Shown: in pieces, positions 33,734 to 43,976 of the stretch | Layout: each line of letters opens with the position of its first letter | Numbering within the stretch: the first letter of the stretch is position 1 | DNA from: Celeribacter ethanolicus | GTDB taxonomy: Bacteria; Pseudomonadota; Alphaproteobacteria; Rhodobacterales; Rhodobacteraceae | Direction of reading: 5' to 3' | Length of the DNA: 64,000 nt | Assembly: GCF_001550095.1 (NCBI RefSeq) | Contig: NZ_LRUC01000004.1 | Coordinates: 89,274-153,273 of the forward strand | The notes under the pieces: model-generated | What the model was told of the DNA's origin: nothing | Database searches by the model: none | The model's input: the letters and a program-made list of their open reading frames with translations, nothing else | Translations under genes and position numbers: made by a program

Positions 33734-36370
33734 TTACTCTGCGGCTGCGCGGCCCTTGATCCGTTCGATCAGCGCCTTGATCTCGGGTCGACAGGAGCCA
33801 CAATTCGTGCCCGCCTGCAGCGCCTCGCCAATCGCTTCGACCGTCATCAATCCGCGTGTTTCAATCGCGGACAGAATAGTGTTCACGCCCACATTGAAGC
33901 AAGAGCAGAGCACGGGCCCCGGATCGGGTTGATCGGCGGGGGATTTGCCCGAGAGCACCATCGGCGCCTCCTGTCCCGGCAGATGGGTCAGGTAATCGCG
34001 CATCACGGCAACCGGTTGGCACGACACGAAAAGCGCGGCTTGCAGCGCGCCGTCCTTGTGAAAGGCGATGCGCGCGGTGCCTTTGGCCGGGTCGAGCATG
34101 GTCTGGACAACCGCATCGGCCAGATCGAAGAGCTGGCGTGCCGCCTCAACCCAATCTTCGGGCGTCTCGCGCCCCGCCAGTTCCATGCGATAGCCCGCGT
34201 AGGTTTTGGCCTGCGCCCAATACTCCGCATCGGCTTTCACCGGGGCTTGCGAAATCGCAAAACCATACCACGCCGCCTCAAACGGTTTGATCTGCGCCAC
34301 CGCAGCCTTGCTTTCCGGCTGACCGGAGACCGGATCCGTCACCGCGGCCACAAGCGCGTCGATTCGTGCGGCGGGGGCGTTTTCGCCGGTCCAGTGCATC
34401 GGCGCGAAAATCTCGCCAGGGGCGATCCGGTCGGTGATCATGGCGCGCAGGATCGCCTTGCCATTGGGCGATGTGACCTCAACGAGAGAGGTCGGACCAA
34501 TGCCACGGGCGCGGGCATCGTCCGGGTGAATCTCGATGAACGGCTCGCCCAGATGGGCATTGAGGCGCGGTGCGCGGGCGGTGCGGGTCATGGTGTGCCA
34601 CTGATCGCGGACCCGACCGGTGTTCAGCCGGAACGGATAGCGCGGTTCGGTTTTCGCCACGGGGGGCTTCCACGACACGGCCAGCATCCGGGCCTTGCCA
34701 TCGGGGGTATAGAATTTGCCATCGGCAAAGAAACGACCGCCCTGTTTGCCATCGGAGACCGGCCAGCGGGTCGGCGCGAGCGCGTCATACTCGGCGTCCG
34801 ACAGGTCCTTGAGACCGGAGATGTCGAAATCCTTGCCAAAGCCACCGGCAATGCCGGACAGGGCGGCATATTCGCGGAAAATCTCGGCGGGGTTCTCGTA
34901 ATCGAAGGCCGCGCCATAGCCCATCAGACGCCCGACCTCGGCCAATTGCCACCAGTCGGGGCGCGCCTCGCCCGGCGCGGGCAGGACGATGCGTTGTCGC
35001 GAAATGATGCGGTCGGAATTAGTCACCGTGCCGCTTTTCTCGCCCCAGCCGGTGGCGGGCAATAGCACATGGGCAAGGCGCGCCGTATCGGTCGCCTCGG
35101 TGATGTCGGAGACCACGACAAACTCGCAGCCCGCAATGGCCTCGCGCACCTTATCGGCGTCCGGCATGGATACGGCGGGGTTGGTATGAAGGATCCACAG
35201 CGCCTTGATCTTGCCCTCGCCCACGGCGCGGAACATGTCGACGGCTTTGAGACCGGCCTGTTCCGGGATGACCGGGGCGGACCAGAAATCACCCACGGCC
35301 TTGCGATGGTCGCCATTCTCGATGTCGAGATGGCAGGCGAGCATATTGGCAAGCCCGCCGACCTCGCGCCCGCCCATGGCGTTGGGCTGACCGGTGACGG
35401 AAAACGGCCCAAGCCCGGCGCGCCCGATGCGACCCGTGGCGAGGTGGCAATTGATGATCGCGTTGACCTTGTCGGTGCCGGAGGAGGATTGGTTGACGCC
35501 TTGGGAAAAGATCGTCACGACCTTTTCCGTACCGCACCAAAGCGCATAGAACTCAGCCAGCAGATCGTCCGACAGGCCCGTCACGGAGAGATCGTCGGCC
35601 TTGGCGGCTTCGATGGCCTCATCGAGACCCGTGACATGTTCGGCGAACTCCCGGTCGATCAGGCCACGCTTTTCGATCTCAGCCAAAAGCCCGTTGAACA
35701 GCGCTACATCGGCCCCCGGTTTCACCGGCAGATGCAGGTCCGCCAGATCGCAGGAGGCGGTGCGGCGCGGGTCGATGACGACGAGCTTTTGCTCCGGGCG
35801 TTTCTTGCGATTGGCCAGAATGCGTTGATAAAGCACCGGGTGGCACCATGCGAGGTTCGACCCGGTGAGCACGATCAGATCGGCCTCACCAAGGTCCTCA
35901 TAGGTACCGGGAACCGTGTCGGTGCCAAAGGCGCGTTTGTGTCCGGCCACAGTCGAGGCCATGCAGAGGCGCGAATTCGTGTCGATATTGGCCGAGCCGA
36001 TGAAGCCTTTCATCAGCTTGTTGGCGACATAATAATCCTCGGTCAGGAGCTGGCCGGAGACGTAAAAGGCCACGCTGTCGGGGCCATGTTCGGCGATGGC
36101 TTCGGAGAACTTGCGCGCCACAAGGCCCAACGCGCTGTCCCAATCCGTGTCCTCGCCATGGACGCGCGGGGCCAGAAGCCGCCCGTCGAGCGAGACGGTT
36201 TCTCCCAGCGCCGTACCCTTGGAACAAAGACGCCCGAAATTCGCCGGGTGGCTTTTGTCGCCGCGCACATCGAGGCCGCCCTGCCCGTCCGGGCCCAGAA
36301 CGACACCGCACCCGACCCCGCAATAGGGGCAGGTCGAGCGGATCGCACAGCTGGAGTTCGGAGCTTTCAT
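33734..36370 (-). CDS. nasA: Assimilatory nitrate reductase catalytic subunit
   Basis: An 878-residue molybdo-bisMGD enzyme of the cytoplasm that reduces nitrate to nitrite. The N-terminal [4Fe-4S] site has Cys14, Cys17, Cys21 and Cys49 (CPYCGVGC, LCSKG). TDTVPGTYED, GSNLAWCHPVLYQRI and NAMGGREVGGLANML match the Nas/Nap molybdopterin fold. Unlike NapA it carries a BFD-like [2Fe-2S] domain at the C-terminus, Cys822, Cys824, Cys857 and Cys860 (LCSCFN, NCGSCRPEI), which should accept electrons from NasC. Its ATG overlaps the nasC stop by four bases. Confidence 0.95.
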   Translation of the reverse strand: MKAPNSSCAIRSTCPYCGVGCGVVLGPDGQGGLDVRGDKSHPANFGRLCSKGTALGETVSLDGRLLAPRVHGEDTDWDSALGLVARKFSEAIAEHGPDSVAFYVSGQLLTEDYYVANKLMKGFIGSANIDTNSRLCMASTVAGHKRAFGTDTVPGTYEDLGEADLIVLTGSNLAWCHPVLYQRILANRKKRPEQKLVVIDPRRTASCDLADLHLPVKPGADVALFNGLLAEIEKRGLIDREFAEHVTGLDEAIEAAKADDLSVTGLSDDLLAEFYALWCGTEKVVTIFSQGVNQSSSGTDKVNAIINCHLATGRIGRAGLGPFSVTGQPNAMGGREVGGLANMLACHLDIENGDHRKAVGDFWSAPVIPEQAGLKAVDMFRAVGEGKIKALWILHTNPAVSMPDADKVREAIAGCEFVVVSDITEATDTARLAHVLLPATGWGEKSGTVTNSDRIISRQRIVLPAPGEARPDWWQLAEVGRLMGYGAAFDYENPAEIFREYAALSGIAGGFGKDFDISGLKDLSDAEYDALAPTRWPVSDGKQGGRFFADGKFYTPDGKARMLAVSWKPPVAKTEPRYPFRLNTGRVRDQWHTMTRTARAPRLNAHLGEPFIEIHPDDARARGIGPTSLVEVTSPNGKAILRAMITDRIAPGEIFAPMHWTGENAPAARIDALVAAVTDPVSGQPESKAAVAQIKPFEAAWYGFAISQAPVKADAEYWAQAKTYAGYRMELAGRETPEDWVEAARQLFDLADAVVQTMLDPAKGTARIAFHKDGALQAALFVSCQPVAVMRDYLTHLPGQEAPMVLSGKSPADQPDPGPVLCSCFNVGVNTILSAIETRGLMTVEAIGEALQAGTNCGSCRPEIKALIERIKGRAAAE

Positions 36371-37608
36371 CCCATCACCTCCAAAACCGGTGCCGCAGCC
36401 GTTTCCTGATAGGCCGGACCGAAAATCAGCATGTCGCGCATGTCGGAAATATCAACGCCGTCACGGATCAGGTTGAAGAACCAGCCGCCATCATCCGTAT
36501 CGCCATACATCACCGTGCCCACGAGCCGCCCCTCCTCGATCACGAGGCGCTTGTAAATCGCGGCCTGCGGATCGGAATAGGTGATGCATTCGCGGCCCTG
36601 CGTCTCGCGGAAATCTCCGGCGGAGAAGAGATCGCAGCCGGTGACTTTGAGCTTGGTCGACACATCCTTGTTGACGAAGCTCGCGGGCAGATCGCGGAGC
36701 GTCTTGGCCAGCACCTTGGCCTGATCGAAAAGCGGAGCAACGAGGCCGAAGACCTGCCCATCATGTTCGACGCATTCACCCAAGGCAAAGACATCGGGAG
36801 CGGTGGTCCGCAACTGGTCATCCACCAGAATGCCGCGCTTGGTCTCAATACCGCAGGCGCGGGCCAGAGCGATAGAGGGGCGGATGCCCACAGCCATCAC
36901 CACGAGATCGCAATAGAGCATGCGCCCATCGTCCAGCAGAAGGGCGCGCACACGCCCCTCGTCATTCGCGATGACCTCTTTCGAATTGGCACCACAGATC
37001 ACCTCGATGCCACGCGCCTCCAGCGCATCCTGTAACAAGCCAGCAGCCGGAGCGTCGAGTTGCCGATCCATCAGGTGATCGTTGAGATGCACCACAGTGA
37101 CATGCGTCCCGCGCGCGGCCATGCCCGCCGCCGCCTCAAGCCCCAGAAGCCCGCCGCCGATCACAACGGCACGCCCGTTCGGTTTTTCAGCCAAACGGAC
37201 CATCTCTTCGGTGTCTTCGAGATCGCGATAGGCGATGACGCCGGGCAAATCATGGCCCGGAAGCGGGACGATAAACGGGGTCGAGCCGGTCGCGATGACA
37301 AGCTTGTCATAAGGCACTTCGCCGCGTTCACCGAACACGACGCGCCGCTCCGGGTCGATCCGTGTGACGCGTTCGCCGAAGCGGCAGGTCACGTCATGGC
37401 GGGCATACCAATCGTCATCATGGGTAACGATCTCGTCATAGCAGAGCTCCCCCGCCAAAACCGGCGAGAGCATCAGACGGTTGTAGGTTCCGCGCGGCTC
37501 CGCATTGAAAAGCGTGATGTCGAAGACCCCGGGAGCCTCGTTGATCAGGTGATCGAGAAGCCGCCCCGTGGCCATACCCGCACCGATGATGACAAGCCGT
37601 TCCGCCAT
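36367..37608 (-). CDS. nasC: FAD/NAD-dependent electron-transfer subunit of nitrate reductase (NasC-like)
   Basis: A 413-residue flavoprotein. FAD site VIIGAGMATGRLL at 5-17, GTYNRLMLSPVLAGE, the second dinucleotide site AVVIGGGLLGLEAA near 145, and DVFALGECVEHDG. It matches the first half of NirB but stops before the siroheme domain, so it should act as the NADH dehydrogenase of nitrate reductase, as NasC of Klebsiella. ATG 37608 has GGAG 7 bases upstream. It lies 4 bases after nrtCD and overlaps nasA. Confidence 0.85.
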   Translation of the reverse strand: MAERLVIIGAGMATGRLLDHLINEAPGVFDITLFNAEPRGTYNRLMLSPVLAGELCYDEIVTHDDDWYARHDVTCRFGERVTRIDPERRVVFGERGEVPYDKLVIATGSTPFIVPLPGHDLPGVIAYRDLEDTEEMVRLAEKPNGRAVVIGGGLLGLEAAAGMAARGTHVTVVHLNDHLMDRQLDAPAAGLLQDALEARGIEVICGANSKEVIANDEGRVRALLLDDGRMLYCDLVVMAVGIRPSIALARACGIETKRGILVDDQLRTTAPDVFALGECVEHDGQVFGLVAPLFDQAKVLAKTLRDLPASFVNKDVSTKLKVTGCDLFSAGDFRETQGRECITYSDPQAAIYKRLVIEEGRLVGTVMYGDTDDGGWFFNLIRDGVDISDMRDMLIFGPAYQETAAAPVLEVMG

Positions 37609-37612
37609 ATCT

Positions 37613-39298
37613 TTACTCCGCCGCGATGGCCTTCGGTTCAGGCTTTTTTGGTTTTGCGCCGTGCTCATATTCCTCAAGAAAATCGAGCACGTCCTGCCGG
37701 TAGGCATAGTAATCCGGGTGCTCCAGAAGCGCCTTGCGGGTGCGCGGACGCGGCAGGTTCACCTCGGTGATCTTGCCGATCGTCGCCTGCGGCCCGTTGG
37801 TCATCATCACAACACGGTCGGCCAGAAGGATCGCTTCGTCGACATCGTGCGTGACACAGATCGCGGTCACTTTCGTGCGCTCCCAGACCTCCATGAGCAC
37901 CTCCTGCAACTCCCAGCGCGTCAGGCTGTCGAGCATGCCGAAAGGCTCATCGAGCAGGAGAAGTTTCGGAGAGAGGGCAAAGGCGCGGGCGATGCCCACA
38001 CGTTGCCGCATGCCGTTGGACATCTCCGAGGCGGGCTTGTCCATAGCGTCGGCGAGGCCGACCCTTTCAAGATAATATTCAATGACGTCCTGCCGCTCGG
38101 ATTGCGACGCACCGGGATAGACTTTGTCGACACCAATGGCCACGTTCTCCTTTGCTGTGAGCCAGGGAAACAGGTTCGGCGACTGGAACACCACGGCACG
38201 CTCCGGATCGGCGCCACGCACCTCGAAACCGTCGAGTTTGATCGCGCCTTTCGAAATGTCGTTGAGCCCGGCCGCCATGGTCAGAACCGTGGATTTGCCA
38301 CAGCCCGAATGCCCGATCAGCGAAATGAACTCGCCCCGGTTGAGTTTGAGGTTGAAGTCCTCCACGACCGTCAGCGGCCCTTTCGGGGTTGGGTAGATCT
38401 TGTGGAGGCCTTCGAAGGTGAGGAATCTCTGCTCGATAAGTCCCTCTTGTGCTTTTTCCACCGCCGCGGGCACCTTTTGGTTGTGGATCGCGGTGATCCC
38501 CGGCAGCTGTTTGAGGCCTTCCGCCTTGGCTTCGATGCCCACATCCATGAGATAATTGGTCACGGCCGCGCGCAGGTGGTGGAAGGTCTCGTCATGGTTC
38601 ATCTCGGTGCGGTCACGCGGACGCGGAATGTCGACCTTGAACTCATCGCCAAGCGTCCCGTCGGGATTGAGCGCGATGATCCGGTCGGCCAGAAGGATCG
38701 CTTCGTCCACATCGTTGGTGATCAGAACGCAGGTCTTCTTGTCGGCGTCCCAGATGTGTTCGATCTCGTCGGCAAGGTTCGCCCGCGTCAGCGCATCGAG
38801 CGCAGAGAGCGGCTCGTCCAGTAACAAAACCTCCGGGTTCATCGCCAGAGCGCGGGCGACGTTCACACGTTGCCGCATCCCGCCCGACAACTCCGCCGGG
38901 CGGCGCGTCTTGGCGTGGCTCAGCCCCACCATCTTGACGTAATGATCGACTTTTTCCTGTTGCTGGGCCTTCGAAAGCCCCGGAAAAATCGCATCCACGG
39001 CCAAGGCGACGTTTTGATCGACGGTGAGCCACGGCATCAGCGAATAGTTCTGAAAAATCACGCCGCGCTCGGGGCCGGGGCCGGTCACCGGCTGGCCTTT
39101 GAACGTCACGGAACCGGTAGAGGGCGTATCGAGCCCGGCCATCAGATTGATCAGCGTGGTCTTGCCGGAGCCGGAGAACCCGAGGAGCACAAGAAACTCG
39201 CCCTCCTCGACCGAAAGGTTGATGTTCCGAAGAACTTGGGTGCGGTGCAGACCCTCACCATAGCCCTTGGACACGTTGTCGAATGTCAGGAAACCCAT
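37613..39298 (-). CDS. Nitrate ABC transporter, fused double ATPase (NrtC/NrtD type)
   Basis: A 561-residue protein with two complete ABC ATPase halves. The first has GFSGSGKTT at 40-48, LSGGMRQR and [11 protein letters not shown]; the second, from about 290, has [17 protein letters not shown] and [11 protein letters not shown]. Cyanobacterial NrtC has one ATPase plus a NrtA-like domain and NrtD a single ATPase; here two ATPases are joined in one chain and no NrtA-like domain is present. The first Walker A has Thr for Ser and the second signature has Asn for Gly. ATG 39298 follows the nrtB stop by five bases. Confidence 0.92.
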   Translation of the reverse strand: MGFLTFDNVSKGYGEGLHRTQVLRNINLSVEEGEFLVLLGFSGSGKTTLINLMAGLDTPSTGSVTFKGQPVTGPGPERGVIFQNYSLMPWLTVDQNVALAVDAIFPGLSKAQQQEKVDHYVKMVGLSHAKTRRPAELSGGMRQRVNVARALAMNPEVLLLDEPLSALDALTRANLADEIEHIWDADKKTCVLITNDVDEAILLADRIIALNPDGTLGDEFKVDIPRPRDRTEMNHDETFHHLRAAVTNYLMDVGIEAKAEGLKQLPGITAIHNQKVPAAVEKAQEGLIEQRFLTFEGLHKIYPTPKGPLTVVEDFNLKLNRGEFISLIGHSGCGKSTVLTMAAGLNDISKGAIKLDGFEVRGADPERAVVFQSPNLFPWLTAKENVAIGVDKVYPGASQSERQDVIEYYLERVGLADAMDKPASEMSNGMRQRVGIARAFALSPKLLLLDEPFGMLDSLTRWELQEVLMEVWERTKVTAICVTHDVDEAILLADRVVMMTNGPQATIGKITEVNLPRPRTRKALLEHPDYYAYRQDVLDFLEEYEHGAKPKKPEPKAIAAE

Positions 39299-39303
39299 GT
39301 CGA

Positions 39304-40407
39304 TCACCGGTTGTTCGTGAAGGTGAAGAGGGATTGCAGCGCATACATCACGCGGTCCAGAAGGAAGCCGATGATGCCGATGGTGAGCACGGCGACGATG
39401 ATTTTTGCCAAGGATTGCGAGGAGCCGTTCTGGAATTCGTCCCAGACGAATTTGCCAAGACCGGGGTTCTGCGCCAGCATCTCGGCGGCGATCAGCACCA
39501 TCCAGCCCACACCCAAGCTAAGACGCAGACCTGTGAAGATCAGCGGCAGGGCGGAGGGCAGCACGAGCTTGGTGATCTTGGACCAAGTGCCCATTTTCAG
39601 CACTTTGGAAACCGACACGAGGTCTTTGTCGATGGAGGCCACACCCAGAGAGGTGTTGATCAGCGTCGGCCAGAGCGAACAGAGCGTCACGGTGATCGCG
39701 GAGACGAGGAAGGACTTGGCGAACAGGCCATCGTTCGTCGTGTAAAGCGCGGAAACCACCATGGTCACAATCGGCAGCCAGGCGAGCGGCGAGACCGGTT
39801 TGAAGATTTGCACCAGCGGGTTGATCGCGGCGTTCGCGTAAGGAGAAAGCCCGGCGAGAATGCCCAGCGGCATGGCAATGGCAGACCCGATCAGGAAGCC
39901 GAAGAACACAGTTTTGATCGAGGTCCAGATTTGTTCGTAGTAAGACGGCGAGCCGGTGTAAGGGATGTCCTTGACCTTATCCATCTCCCCCGCCGCGATG
40001 TATTTCGCGTTGCGCGCCTCGACGCGCTCAAGGAACGCGGCCTTTTTCTCGGCCTTGGCAATGGCGTCATGATGCAGGTTCACCGCCTCTTCCCACACCG
40101 CCGAGGGACCGGGGATGGCGCCCAGAGAGGTCTGAACCTTCGGTGCAAGAGCGCCCCAGAGCATCAGGAAGCCGACGATGGCCAGAACCGGAACGCCGAG
40201 AAGCTTCCAGATTTCCTTGACCTGCGCTTTCGGGTTGTCACCGGCGAGCGCTTTGAGGATCGGCGTCATCCAGGAGAGGCCCAGAACCTGAAACCAGGCG
40301 TCGGCCTTGTTGATCCGGGTGAAGAGTTTGGCGCGACGGGCCGCACGAGCTTTCGCTGTGGCCTCGGCGTCGAGCGCCCGTTCGTCACTTGGGTCGATAG
40401 CAGTCAT
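39304..40407 (-). CDS. nrtB: Nitrate ABC transporter permease
   Basis: A 367-residue BPD-type permease. The first 60 residues are basic and cytoplasmic; a first helix [18 protein letters not shown] precedes about 80 polar residues, then the five-helix permease core with the EAA-loop region [30 protein letters not shown]. It pairs with the fused ATPase and NrtA to import nitrate or nitrite. It starts 78 bases after nrtA. Confidence 0.94.
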   Translation of the reverse strand: MTAIDPSDERALDAEATAKARAARRAKLFTRINKADAWFQVLGLSWMTPILKALAGDNPKAQVKEIWKLLGVPVLAIVGFLMLWGALAPKVQTSLGAIPGPSAVWEEAVNLHHDAIAKAEKKAAFLERVEARNAKYIAAGEMDKVKDIPYTGSPSYYEQIWTSIKTVFFGFLIGSAIAMPLGILAGLSPYANAAINPLVQIFKPVSPLAWLPIVTMVVSALYTTNDGLFAKSFLVSAITVTLCSLWPTLINTSLGVASIDKDLVSVSKVLKMGTWSKITKLVLPSALPLIFTGLRLSLGVGWMVLIAAEMLAQNPGLGKFVWDEFQNGSSQSLAKIIVAVLTIGIIGFLLDRVMYALQSLFTFTNNR

Positions 40408-40484
40408 TGCGGCGTCCTCACGAAAGACAGGGTATTTTGAAAAAGGCGGGCACAGCGGCGCTGCGCCCGCGCAGGAGAGGTTGA

Positions 40485-41852
40485 TTAGCCTTTGACTTCC
40501 GTCCCTACGACCACTTGCTCGCCTTTCAGACCGATCGGCAGGCTGTCGAGATAGGCGTTGGGCGCTTTGCCGTCATAGGCGATGCCGTCGATGATGTCGG
40601 CAGCAGGCGTCGGCGCTTTGTAGCCATCGCTATCCCAGGGGAAGTCGGCCTCATTCGCCAGACCTTCGTCCACGAGAAGACGGGCCGCTTCGAGGTAGAC
40701 CTCCGGCTTGTAGACGGATTTCGCTACTTCATCGTACCAGCTATCGGGCTTGGCTTCGGCGATTTGGCCCCAGCGACGCATCTGGGTCAGATACCAGACG
40801 GCGTCGGAATAGAACGGGTAGGTCGCATTGTAGCGGAAGAACACGTTGAAGTCCGGAACGTCGCGCTTGTCGCCTTTTTCGTACTCGAACGTGCCGGTCA
40901 TGGAGTTCGCGATGACTTCCGGATCGGCGCCCACATAGTCCGGGCGGGACAGAATCTCGACGGCTTCCTGACGGTTGGCGTTGTCGTTCTCGTCAAGCCA
41001 CATGGCGGCACGGATCAGCGCCTTGGTCACGGCCAGCGTGGTGTTCGGATACTGCTCGGCGAACTCGGCGGTGATGCCGAAGACTTTCTCCGGGTTGTTT
41101 TTCCAAAGCTCATAGTCGGTGATGACCGGCACACCGATGCCCTTGAACACGGCCTGCTGGTTCCACGGCTCACCCACGCAGTAGCCATAGATCGTACCGG
41201 CCTCCAAGGTGGCGGGCATCTGCGGCGGGGGCGTCACGGACAGGAACACATCGGCGCCGATCTGGCCGGTGATGTTCTCGGGCGAGTAGTAGCCCGGATG
41301 CAGACCTCCGGCAGCCAGCCAGTAGCGCAGTTCGTAGTTGTGGGTCGACACCGGGAAAACCATACCCATGTTGAAGGGCTTGCCTTCGGCTTTGTATTTT
41401 TCGACGACCGGCGCGAGAGCTGCGGCGGAGATCGGATGCTCCGGCTTGCCATCGGCCCCCATGGGAATGTTCGGCTTCATCTCTTCCCAGATCTCGTTCG
41501 ACACGGTGATGCCGTTGCCGTTCAGATCCATGGAAAACGGCGTGATGATATGCGCTTCGGTGCCGAAGCCGATGGTCGCAGCAAGCGGCTGGCCCGCCAG
41601 CATATGCGCACCATCCAGTGTGCCGTCGATCACGCCATCGAGCAGAACTTTCCAGTTGGCCTGCGCTTCGAGCGTCACGAAGAGACCTTCGTCATCGAAG
41701 AAGCCCTGCTCATAGGCCACCGCGAGCGGTGCCATGTCCGTCAGCTTGATGAACCCGAAGGTCAGTTCGTCCTTTTCCAGATCGAGCATCTCGGCCCAAC
41801 CTGGGGCTGCGAGTGCCGTCGTGGCCGCGAGGCCGAGAAGAAGCTTTTTCAT
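40485..41852 (-). CDS. nrtA: Nitrate-binding periplasmic protein
   Basis: A 455-residue exported protein: signal peptide [19 protein letters not shown], then [33 protein letters not shown] and [13 protein letters not shown] in the NrtA/CmpA pattern. It captures nitrate in the periplasm. It is the first structural gene after an attenuator, and is paralogous to the regulator NasS encoded upstream. ATG 41852 places the signal peptide at the N-terminus. Confidence 0.94.
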   Translation of the reverse strand: MKKLLLGLAATTALAAPGWAEMLDLEKDELTFGFIKLTDMAPLAVAYEQGFFDDEGLFVTLEAQANWKVLLDGVIDGTLDGAHMLAGQPLAATIGFGTEAHIITPFSMDLNGNGITVSNEIWEEMKPNIPMGADGKPEHPISAAALAPVVEKYKAEGKPFNMGMVFPVSTHNYELRYWLAAGGLHPGYYSPENITGQIGADVFLSVTPPPQMPATLEAGTIYGYCVGEPWNQQAVFKGIGVPVITDYELWKNNPEKVFGITAEFAEQYPNTTLAVTKALIRAAMWLDENDNANRQEAVEILSRPDYVGADPEVIANSMTGTFEYEKGDKRDVPDFNVFFRYNATYPFYSDAVWYLTQMRRWGQIAEAKPDSWYDEVAKSVYKPEVYLEAARLLVDEGLANEADFPWDSDGYKAPTPAADIIDGIAYDGKAPNAYLDSLPIGLKGEQVVVGTEVKG

Positions 41853-41879
41853 CCGTGTGTCCCTGTGAAGATGAAAATA

Positions 41880-41936
41880 CAAAAAAGCCGCCGATGGACC
41901 GCCAGGGAGGAGAAGGGCGGTCAATCGAGCGGCTTT
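41880..41936 (-). terminator. Leader terminator (attenuator) before nrtA
   Basis: On the minus strand AAAGCCGC ... ACCGCC, a loop, GGCGGT ... GCGGCTTTTTT: outer arms of 8 bp and inner arms of 6 bp with a small internal mismatch, then six Ts. It ends 28 bases before the nrtA start and lies after two regulatory stem-loops. Confidence 0.85.
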
Positions 41937-41942
41937 GCTCTG

Positions 41943-41993
41943 TGTCCCGAATCTCCGGGACAAATTTCGTATCGCGGCATCGTTGCCTAGCGA
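41943..41993 (-). promoter_or_regulatory. Tandem stem-loops, candidate NasT (ANTAR) binding site
   Basis: Stem-loop 1 (41993-41972): TCGC, a TA bulge, GGC, hexaloop AACGAT, GCC, GCGA. The loop has A at position 1 and G at position 4, as described for ANTAR targets. Stem-loop 2 (41962-41943): TGTCCCG, hexaloop GAGATT, CGGGACA. Its loop departs from that rule. They are 9 bases apart and precede the terminator. Confidence 0.7.
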
Positions 41994-42000
41994 TGAGTTT

Positions 42001-42030
42001 GTTATGCCGGGAATCGCGCTGCGGATGCAA
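42001..42030 (-). promoter_or_regulatory. Candidate promoter of the nrt-nas operon
   Basis: On the minus strand TTGCAT, an 18-base spacer and CATAAC. Transcription would begin near 41994, right at the first stem-loop. No sigma-54 GG-N10-GC element was found. Confidence 0.5.
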
Positions 42031-42095
42031 AGACCCTGACAAATGCGTCCAGGCAAAAATGCTGCACCCGCATCAAAATGCGAAAATTTTGTGCA

Positions 42096-43271
42096 TCACT
42101 CCCCAGAAGGATCAAAAACGCGCCCATCGAAGAACTGATTGCGCGTCAGAATCAAATGCCCCGCTCCCGAGGCGACCGGGGTCGGCGCGCTCAGAGCCCC
42201 CTCGAGTTTCGACGAGGCCCCGGGCAAATCCGCGGAGGTCTGTGCCAAGGCCTGTCGATAGAGATCGGAACGGAACACCCCGCGCGCCACAGTGCGTGCC
42301 TGCGTCCGTTCAAGCCCGGTGCGGGCGGCAAGCTGAGTGCCGATCCATTCTGCCTGCGACCGCCAGGGGAAGGTCGCGGCCCCGTTGAAGAACTCTAGAA
42401 ACCCCTCGACCCGCCGGGTTTCCCCGGTCGGCGCGATGACGATCTGGCCGGACAGCGCGCGTTCCAGCATCTCGGAGGGCAGATCGAGATAGTCCGGTCG
42501 GCTCAGAAGCTCAGAGGCAAGTGTCCGGCTGTCGGGCGAACCGAGCCAGCGTCCGGCGCGCCACACGGCCCGGATGAGCCGCCCCATCAGCGCGGTTTCC
42601 TGTTCGGCCCAGTCGGAACGCACCGCCAGCACCTTTTCCGGCGCGGCGGACCAGATCGCCGAGCCCGGCAGCAACAGCTCCCCCACACCCTCGTCCACCG
42701 CTTTCGAGCCCCAGGGCTCGCCGACGCAAAAAGCGTCGATCTCGCCCGTGGCCATGGCATCTGCCATCAGAGGCGGCGGCACGGTGCGGATGTCCACCGA
42801 TTGCGGTGCCGGAAGCCCCAGCGCGGAGAGCCAGTAATACAGGAGTTCGGCGTGCATGGAGAACGGGAAGGGCACCCCGATCCGCAGCCGTCCCTTGACT
42901 GCCCCGATCAGGGCCCGGCCCGCCGCCTGTGCATCTTTGAAGGCAAAATCGTGCCCCTCGTCGCGCAGACGCGCTGCGAGAGCGTTCGACACACCGATGA
43001 CATTGCCATTCATCGACAGGACGGCGACGGCCGACAGCTTCGCCCCGCTCCCGCCAAGCCCCAATGCGGTCGCGACCGGAACGGGCGACAACATATGCGC
43101 GGCCTCGACCTGTCCGAAACTCAGCATGTCACGCACCGAGGACCACGACGGTGCACGTTTCAAATCAAGCGCAATGCCCTCTTCCGCGGCAAAGCCCATT
43201 TCCTGCGCCACGATCAGCGGCGCGGCATCCACCAGCGGAATGAACCCGACGGAGAGTGTTGTCGCCCTCAT
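42096..43271 (-). CDS. nasS: Nitrate sensor NasS
   Basis: A 391-residue NrtA-like protein without a signal peptide (MRATTLSVGFIPLVDAAPL), so cytoplasmic. FCVGEPWGSKAVDEG matches the ligand region of NrtA. NasS proteins hold NasT inactive and let it go when nitrate or nitrite binds. The start overlaps the nasT stop by four bases (ATGA). The gene sits directly upstream of the attenuated nrt operon. Confidence 0.9.
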   Translation of the reverse strand: MRATTLSVGFIPLVDAAPLIVAQEMGFAAEEGIALDLKRAPSWSSVRDMLSFGQVEAAHMLSPVPVATALGLGGSGAKLSAVAVLSMNGNVIGVSNALAARLRDEGHDFAFKDAQAAGRALIGAVKGRLRIGVPFPFSMHAELLYYWLSALGLPAPQSVDIRTVPPPLMADAMATGEIDAFCVGEPWGSKAVDEGVGELLLPGSAIWSAAPEKVLAVRSDWAEQETALMGRLIRAVWRAGRWLGSPDSRTLASELLSRPDYLDLPSEMLERALSGQIVIAPTGETRRVEGFLEFFNGAATFPWRSQAEWIGTQLAARTGLERTQARTVARGVFRSDLYRQALAQTSADLPGASSKLEGALSAPTPVASGAGHLILTRNQFFDGRVFDPSGE

Positions 43272-43852
43272 CCCAGCAGCCCCGCCGCCGTCACCAGAGC
43301 CTGCGCCACATCGGCCACGCGCTTGCCCTGATCCATTGCCGCCTTGCGCAGCAGGGCATAGGCCTCGTCCTCACCGATCCCCCTGGCCCGCATCAGCATG
43401 CCCTTGGCCCGGTCGATCACCTTGCGCTCCTCAAGCGCCTTCTTGGTCTCGGCCAGCTCCGTGCGCATGCGCTGGAACATGCGAAACCGCACGATGGCGG
43501 CATCCATGATCGGTTTGACCCTCTGGGCCTGCAACCCGTCGACCACATAAGCCGACACCCCGGCCTCGATCGCGGCGGTCGAAAGCGCCTCGTCGGTGCT
43601 GTCTACGAACATGGCGACGGGACGGTCGAGCGGGCCGGAAGCCAGCGCCAGCTCCTCCATCGTGTCGCGCGAGGGATTTTCGATGTCGATCAGGACCACG
43701 TCGGGATTGCGCGCCTGAATCTGCCGCGCCAACCCGTTCGGGTCGTTGATGACGGAAATGTCGAATTCTCCGGCGGCGCGCAGGCTGTCCACGATCAGTT
43801 GGGCGCGGGTGCGGTCGGTTTCGACGACGATGACGGAAAGGGGAGCACTCAT
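43268..43852 (-). CDS. nasT: ANTAR-domain antiterminator NasT
   Basis: A 194-residue protein with a receiver-like N-terminal domain (LSVIVVETDRTRAQLIVDSLRAAG, DVVLIDIENPSRD) and a C-terminal ANTAR domain, about 130-190: RKVIDRAKGMLMRARGIGEDEAYALLRKAAMDQGKRVADVAQ. NasT binds hairpins in nas leaders and prevents termination. The ATG at 43852 is used; the longer frame adds 19 unrelated residues. A promoter is likely in the 124-base gap upstream, with TTGCCG and TCTAAA 18 apart. Confidence 0.92.
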   Translation of the reverse strand: MSAPLSVIVVETDRTRAQLIVDSLRAAGEFDISVINDPNGLARQIQARNPDVVLIDIENPSRDTMEELALASGPLDRPVAMFVDSTDEALSTAAIEAGVSAYVVDGLQAQRVKPIMDAAIVRFRMFQRMRTELAETKKALEERKVIDRAKGMLMRARGIGEDEAYALLRKAAMDQGKRVADVAQALVTAAGLLG

Positions 43853-43976
43853 GCGGTCAGATCGTGGGAAGCCAGAAAGAAAGTAAACGATTCCCGCACG
43901 GGGCGGCATGAGAGGAGCCGAAGACAGACCTGCCCTTGCCTAATTTTTAGAACATCGCGGCGAATTTTCCGGCAAT

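Noticed and set aside
40515..41990. 491-codon plus-strand frame opposite nrtA
   Set aside because: Antisense to nrtA and its leader; no family features.
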